This document shows, piece by piece, positions 21,001 to 23,522 of a stretch of 23,522 nt of DNA. This DNA comes from Kipferlia bialata (Eukaryota > Fornicata), in contig BDIP01000126.1 of NCBI GenBank assembly GCA_003568945.1, positions 6,669-30,190 of the forward strand, read 5' to 3'. Position 1 is the stretch's first letter. Each line of letters begins with the position of its first letter. The notes beneath the pieces were generated by a model. It saw only the letters and a program-made list of their open reading frames with translations. It had not been told where the DNA came from and made no database searches. The position numbers were made by a program, and so were the translations under genes.

Positions 21001-22816
21001 ACCCCAGTGTGACCTATGCCGATGTGGAGCACTGCCAGACCCTGGTGGTGCCTGAGTACATTTCCCCCCAGCTGCTAGAGCTGGGTCTGGTCACATCTGC
21101 CACCGGTGTTGCTGTGGAGGGTGCAGAGCCCATCGAGGTCTCCTTCCCTGTCTTTGTGCACCAGTGGTTCACAGTCGGATCAGGTATCAGACGTGCATGT
21201 TGCGAGTAACCCCGTCACTGTCTATGTCTACCCCCCCCTCCCACCGCAGGTGTGTATGAGCTGGCCGAGGTCATGGGCATGGCCACCAGGCAGTGGCTGG
21301 CATCAGGCTGTGAGGACACGCTAGGCGATGCCACCCTATGCGGGGCTCAGGACTGGGCCGACTTCTCTCTCCCCAAGGCATACTACGGCCGTATCCAGGC
21401 CTTTGTCAGAGAGTCTGCCGCCCTCTCTGCCTTCGCCACCCTACGCGACTGGAGGATCCTCTATGGCATGTACACCGAGACAGACGCCACATACGAGTCA
21501 TACGACTACCGCTCCTACGCAGGTATGGAGTGGTATCGTGACAATGTACTGTTATACTCTCTCCCCCCCCCCTTGCCCCCTGACCCCAGGTGGCCTTGAG
21601 AGCAGGGTGGCCGACAGCCTCACCTCTGCCGTCGGGTCTCTGCTGGGCCAGCCTGACCTGACCATATCGATGGAGAACCCTAACCAGGACATCGTGTCCA
21701 CCACTGCCCTGCTCGACGTCTCCCTCAACGACCTCGAGTGGTCACCCTACAGCCCCATGACATTTGGCAACGCAGTGTCTGCATCGTCCGGTACCAAGGG
21801 CATACCCCTGCCCCACATCAGGTATTGGATGTATACACACACACACACACCATGGATATATATGCAGTACCTATTGTGCTGGTCTGCCCTCCTCCTCTCA
21901 CCCCAGGTCTGAGTACAAGCTAGTCTCTGTCGCTCTGGATGCCAAGGACTTCAGCACTGTGACCAGTGTATGTACCGATGCAGCTGGGTCCCTGGTGCTC
22001 GAGGGCCTTGTGGACACTGACTCAGTGGGTACGGTCACAGCTGACACCGACGGCAACGAGCTCACCTTCTCTGCCTCCTGGGCCAAGCTGACAGACACCC
22101 TCGACTCCTCCTGTGACGCCATGCTCTACACTGAGTATGCCGCCATGGCCTGTGAGGACTGGCCCAGTGCCGATGCCTCTCTGGTGTCAACCGGTGTCTA
22201 TGGCGTGATGGGTGCCACCATGCACTCTGAGCCCAAGAACATCGCAGGCCCCGACACCGAGTACCGGTCCTTCTCCCCCTCTGCCCCTGTCCACCTACTG
22301 GGAGACCTGGCCACCATGTCTGTCGGTGTCACTGCCCCTGTTGTCGATGCCTCCACCCCGGCCTCCACCCCAGTCCCCACCGTGTCTGAGGATGGAGTCC
22401 TGTCCATCGTGTACCCAGACGGCACGGCCTCGGACCCAGTCTCGGTCATGGGGGCTACAGGGGAGGCAGGTGCAGATGGAGCGGATGGAGCGGATGGAGC
22501 GGATGGAGCGGATGGAGCGGATGGAGCGGATGGAGTCGATGGAGTCGATGGAGTCGATGGGGCCCAGGGCATCCAGGGCATCCAGGGTGTACAGGGTATG
22601 CAGGGAGAGACCGGTGCCACTGGCGCCGCGGGCACCCCAGCCGACCCCGTCCTGTCCCTTGTGGGCATCGGGGCAGGGGGTCTGGCCCTGCTCGTGGGTC
22701 TCTTTGCGGTGGTGCATGGCTGCATGCTCTCCTCCAAGCTCAAGAACCCCGTGCTCCGCAAGAACCCCCTTGCCTCCCCTGGGTCCCCCATGAGCCCCAC
22801 AAGGAGCATTGTGTAA
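12055..22816 (+). CDS. Giant repeat-containing type I surface protein with collagen-like stalk, 5' partial
   Basis: Forty-six exons (listed with the four repeat units) sum to exactly 7,206 bases: 2,401 residues plus TAA. In order the product has four tandem ectodomain units of about 590 residues, a Ser/Thr/Pro-rich linker, 21 Gly-X-Y triplets, a membrane helix and a short basic tail. The ectodomain is rich in paired Cys and has several Asn-X-Ser/Thr sites (for example FNMS, LNVT, YNES), which suits an extracellular, disulfide-bonded glycoprotein. The presumed signal peptide is missing, because the 5' end is cut off at the poly-G/C block. No family is recognised with confidence. The regular helical segments ending in a conserved Trp recall helical sensory ectodomains such as NIT (PF08376), but that is a guess. 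Adhesion or environmental sensing is plausible. The first base of the first visible exon is taken as codon position one, which makes all later phases close. Confidence 0.85.
12124..15358 (+). repeat. Ectodomain unit 1 of the giant protein
   Basis: Exons in or touching this unit: 12055-12142, 12206-12382, 12471-12559 (or from 12456), 12654-12752, 12822-12951, 13024-13139, 13268-13396, 13482-13614, 13673-13806, 13869-13962, 14036-14134, 14232-14333, 14395-14533, 14617-14702, 14806-14876, 14934-15162. Landmarks shared with later units are FSAPIG (start), AGIPLYCNW (Trp at visible residue 165), [10 protein letters not shown], a CX(n)C pair, [18 protein letters not shown] and GQLTERLSR. The 29 codons of the first exon look like the end of a preceding unit, so at least one more copy may lie upstream. 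Unit boundaries are approximate. Confidence 0.75.
15359..17694 (+). repeat. Ectodomain unit 2 of the giant protein
   Basis: Exons: 15276-15658, 15739-15928, 15984-16103 (or from 16017), 16174-16249, 16315-16783, 16860-16954, 17016-17118, 17190-17297, 17427-17541 and the start of 17613-17797. Landmarks in the same order as unit 1: [22 protein letters not shown] (Trp 756), [36 protein letters not shown] and GELTERISR. The Trp anchor lies 591 residues after that of unit 1. The donor of the long exon ending at 16783 (GTTCGG) is unusual. Confidence 0.75.
15929..16016 (+). other. Alternative in-frame 3' splice sites in unit 2
   Basis: The intron starting at 15929 can end at 15983 (TCTCACCCCAG) or 16016 (CCATTGCAG), a 33-base difference that keeps the frame and adds or drops eleven residues ([11 protein letters not shown]). 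The first site matches the local motif much better and is used in the model given. Confidence 0.5.
17695..20715 (+). repeat. Ectodomain unit 3 of the giant protein
   Basis: Exons: 17613-17797, 17870-17963, 18025-18183, 18263-18342, 18418-18517, 18568-18686, 18783-18937, 19026-19141, 19216-19271, 19346-19517, 19598-19834, 19921-20015, 20083-20220, 20376-20426, 20531-20652. Landmarks: [18 protein letters not shown] (Trp 1332), [23 protein letters not shown] and FSTLVGRDI. The Trp anchor is 576 residues after unit 2. The LTER motif of units 1 and 2 is not obvious; FLLDEIAVG may be its remnant. Confidence 0.75.
20221..20375 (+). other. Unusually long intron with copies of its own splice junction
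   Basis: This 155-base intron is long for the gene. The exon-end/donor sequence GTCACCCTCTTCCAGGTAT recurs inside it (junction after 20290), and a shorter copy (GTCTTCCAGGTAT) follows (junction after 20313). Between them lies a short imperfect repeat based on ACTGATACTGGT. Splicing at 20313 instead of 20220 would add 93 in-frame bases, 31 residues including the very hydrophobic [14 protein letters not shown]. Confidence 0.6.
20716..22320 (+). repeat. Ectodomain unit 4 of the giant protein, shortened
   Basis: Exons: 20716-20789, 20854-20941, 21008-21183, 21250-21522, 21590-21821 and the first part of 21907-22816. Landmarks: FTAPIG (1,800 residues after FSAPIG of unit 1), [20 protein letters not shown] (Trp 1925, 593 after unit 3), [20 protein letters not shown] and FATLRDW. 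The FSTLVGR and LTER segments of other units are not recognisable; instead the chain runs through SCDAML and ACEDW Cys pairs into the linker and stalk. Confidence 0.7.
22451..22639 (+). repeat. Collagen-like Gly-X-Y stalk with a 9-base minisatellite
   Basis: Twenty-one uninterrupted Gly-X-Y triplets: GAT, GEA, seven GAD, three GVD, GAQ, two [21 protein letters not shown]. The GAD/GVD part is encoded by near-identical 9-base units (GGAGCGGAT, then GGAGTCGAT). The stretch before it, [19 protein letters not shown], is the sort of beta-strand lead-in found before bacterial and phage collagen-like segments. Asp and Gln replace Pro in nearly all positions, as in bacterial rather than animal collagens. 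It could form a trimeric stalk at the membrane. Confidence 0.85.
22648..22816 (+). other. C-terminal membrane helix and cytoplasmic tail
   Basis: About 23 hydrophobic residues ([20 protein letters not shown] continuing VHG) follow directly on the Gly-X-Y stalk. Next comes a ~30-residue tail with basic residues near the membrane ([11 protein letters not shown]) and Ser-Pro sites (SPGSPMSP) that could be phosphorylated. The positive charge on the C-terminal side predicts type I topology with the repeats outside the cell. The tail carries no kinase or other catalytic domain, so any signalling would need a partner. Confidence 0.85.
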
Positions 22817-23472
22817 CATATGCGACACATGGAACTCTATCAGACTTGCACTCAGTGACTCTGTCTGAGCCTTGAATGCAACTGTAATATACAATGATGT
22901 GTGACAGTACTCGAGTGGGTGTAGTTGTATTCTTATGGCAATGGGTATTGTGAAATGGTGTATCAATGACATTCACACTGTGAATCAGAGTGTCATTATT
23001 GGCAATATTGCTTACCCGGACCCTCAATTTTTGGGGACTCGAGGAAACGCCGCAAAGTTGTTCAACTTGCAATGACAATGACTCTCTCTTCTTAGCAGAG
23101 GAGTGAGTGTGGTACTTTCTTTCACGATTAGGTGTATGAGAGTGGAGTCAGTACCCCACTGGTACCGGGTACACTGACTGCGGTTGTCCAGGCTGTCCCC
23201 TCTAGGGTGTGGGCTGTCTTGGGCTTGAGTATGTGTATCCACTGACAAGTGACCCATGTCTGGCCCTATAGGTGTACTCAACCGGTGTTAGATGCCAGGT
23301 GACACTTGGGGTAGTCAGTGTCCCTGCGGCCGTTGTGCATAGACCCTGTCACAGGGTGGTCACATAGGCTATGGGTTAAGGTATAGACTGCTGCATCCAT
23401 CCACAGTACCCCCACCTCACGGATACATTCCACTTACCCCCTGGTGAAGGATCGACCTCTGGTTGGGTATAC

Positions 23473-23474
<2 letters not shown>
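22817..23474. other. 3' spacer downstream of the giant gene
   Basis: After the TAA at 22814-22816 the sequence is AT-richer, with no strong coding signal up to about 23190. A minus-strand frame around 23024-23281 is open for 85 codons but begins without ATG, and its composition is unlike the other genes here. A 15-base near-palindrome ACCCTGTCACAGGGT lies at 23343-23357. A possible minus-strand gene fragment near the right edge is listed separately. Confidence 0.5.

Positions 23475-23475
<1 letters not shown>
23201..23475 (-). CDS. Possible 3' fragment of a minus-strand gene
   Basis: On the minus strand, GTAAGT at 23437-23432 is a strong donor and CCCTGTGACAG ending at 23346 a fair acceptor, defining a 92-base intron. 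The upstream exon would run from the poly-C edge to 23438 and the downstream one starts at 23345. Two frames stay open across the junction, ending after 22 or about 50 residues downstream, so neither can be chosen. The acceptor lacks the CTNAC motif. No protein family is recognised. Confidence 0.2.

Positions 23476-23522
<47 letters not shown>
23475..23522. other. Terminal poly-C run
   Basis: Forty-eight Cs run to the end of the window. As at the left edge, this marks the limit of reliable sequence. Confidence 0.8.

Noticed and set aside
12055-22816. Splitting the region into several separate genes
   Set aside because: No stop breaks the joined frame; all 46 exons close in phase to one multiple-of-three total, and the repeat units run continuously to a single membrane helix.
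22198-22972. Long minus-strand frames opposite the collagen-like stalk, one rich in Ser-Ala-Pro and one in Ser-Ile-Arg repeats
   Set aside because: They are antisense readings of the 9-base minisatellite; the plus-strand gene has consistent exons, a membrane helix and a stop.
23343-23357. Palindrome ACCCTGTCACAGGGT as a hairpin terminator or operator
   Set aside because: Seven-base arms around one base occur by chance in a window this size; there is no U-tract and the setting is eukaryotic.

Overview
The window looks like nuclear DNA of an intron-dense protist. It has long reading frames cut by about 80 short GT..AG introns (mostly 50-130 bases). In most of them a CTNAC-type branch-site motif is fused almost directly to the 3' AG (CTGACCCCAG, CTCACCCTCAG, TCTAACCCAG). 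Such fused branch/3' splice signals are known from metamonads (Trichomonas, Giardia). Together with this intron density they suggest a free-living fornicate such as Kipferlia; that assignment is inference, and no rRNA or other marker lies in the window. No tRNA, rRNA, CRISPR array or transposon was recognised.

Layout. (1) 81-3501, plus: the 3' part of an 11-exon gene for a Ser/Pro/acid-rich, largely disordered protein of unknown function; its 5' end is lost in a poly-C run. (2) 3502-4068: spacer with a doubtful small ORF. (3) 4069-9246, plus: a complete-looking 22-exon gene for a ~1,109-residue FG-repeat nucleoporin, with a folded N-terminal third and about 43 FG dipeptides after it. (4) 9433-10442, minus: a 4-exon gene for a 225-residue protein of unknown function. 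(5) 10600-11332, plus: a divergent 4-exon gene for a ~145-residue predicted coiled-coil protein, sharing a 157-base promoter gap with (4). (6) 11333-12054: spacer with a poly-G/poly-C block at 11910-11991 that is probably an assembly join. (7) 12055-22816, plus: 46 exons encoding the last ~2,401 residues of a giant type I surface protein. It has four tandem ~590-residue ectodomain units, a 21-triplet Gly-X-Y (collagen-like) stalk, one membrane helix and a short basic tail. (8) 22817-23522: spacer with a possible minus-strand gene fragment, ending in poly-C.

The genes do not form a pathway. The gene models were assembled by hand. In the four multi-exon genes that could be closed, summed exon lengths are exact multiples of three (2,577, 3,330, 678 and 7,206 bases), which strongly supports them. 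The main item of interest is the giant repeat protein with its bacterial-looking collagen stalk. Secondary items are the uniform phase-1 introns of the FG region, the WG-containing modules inside it, and a duplicated splice junction in one intron of the giant gene.
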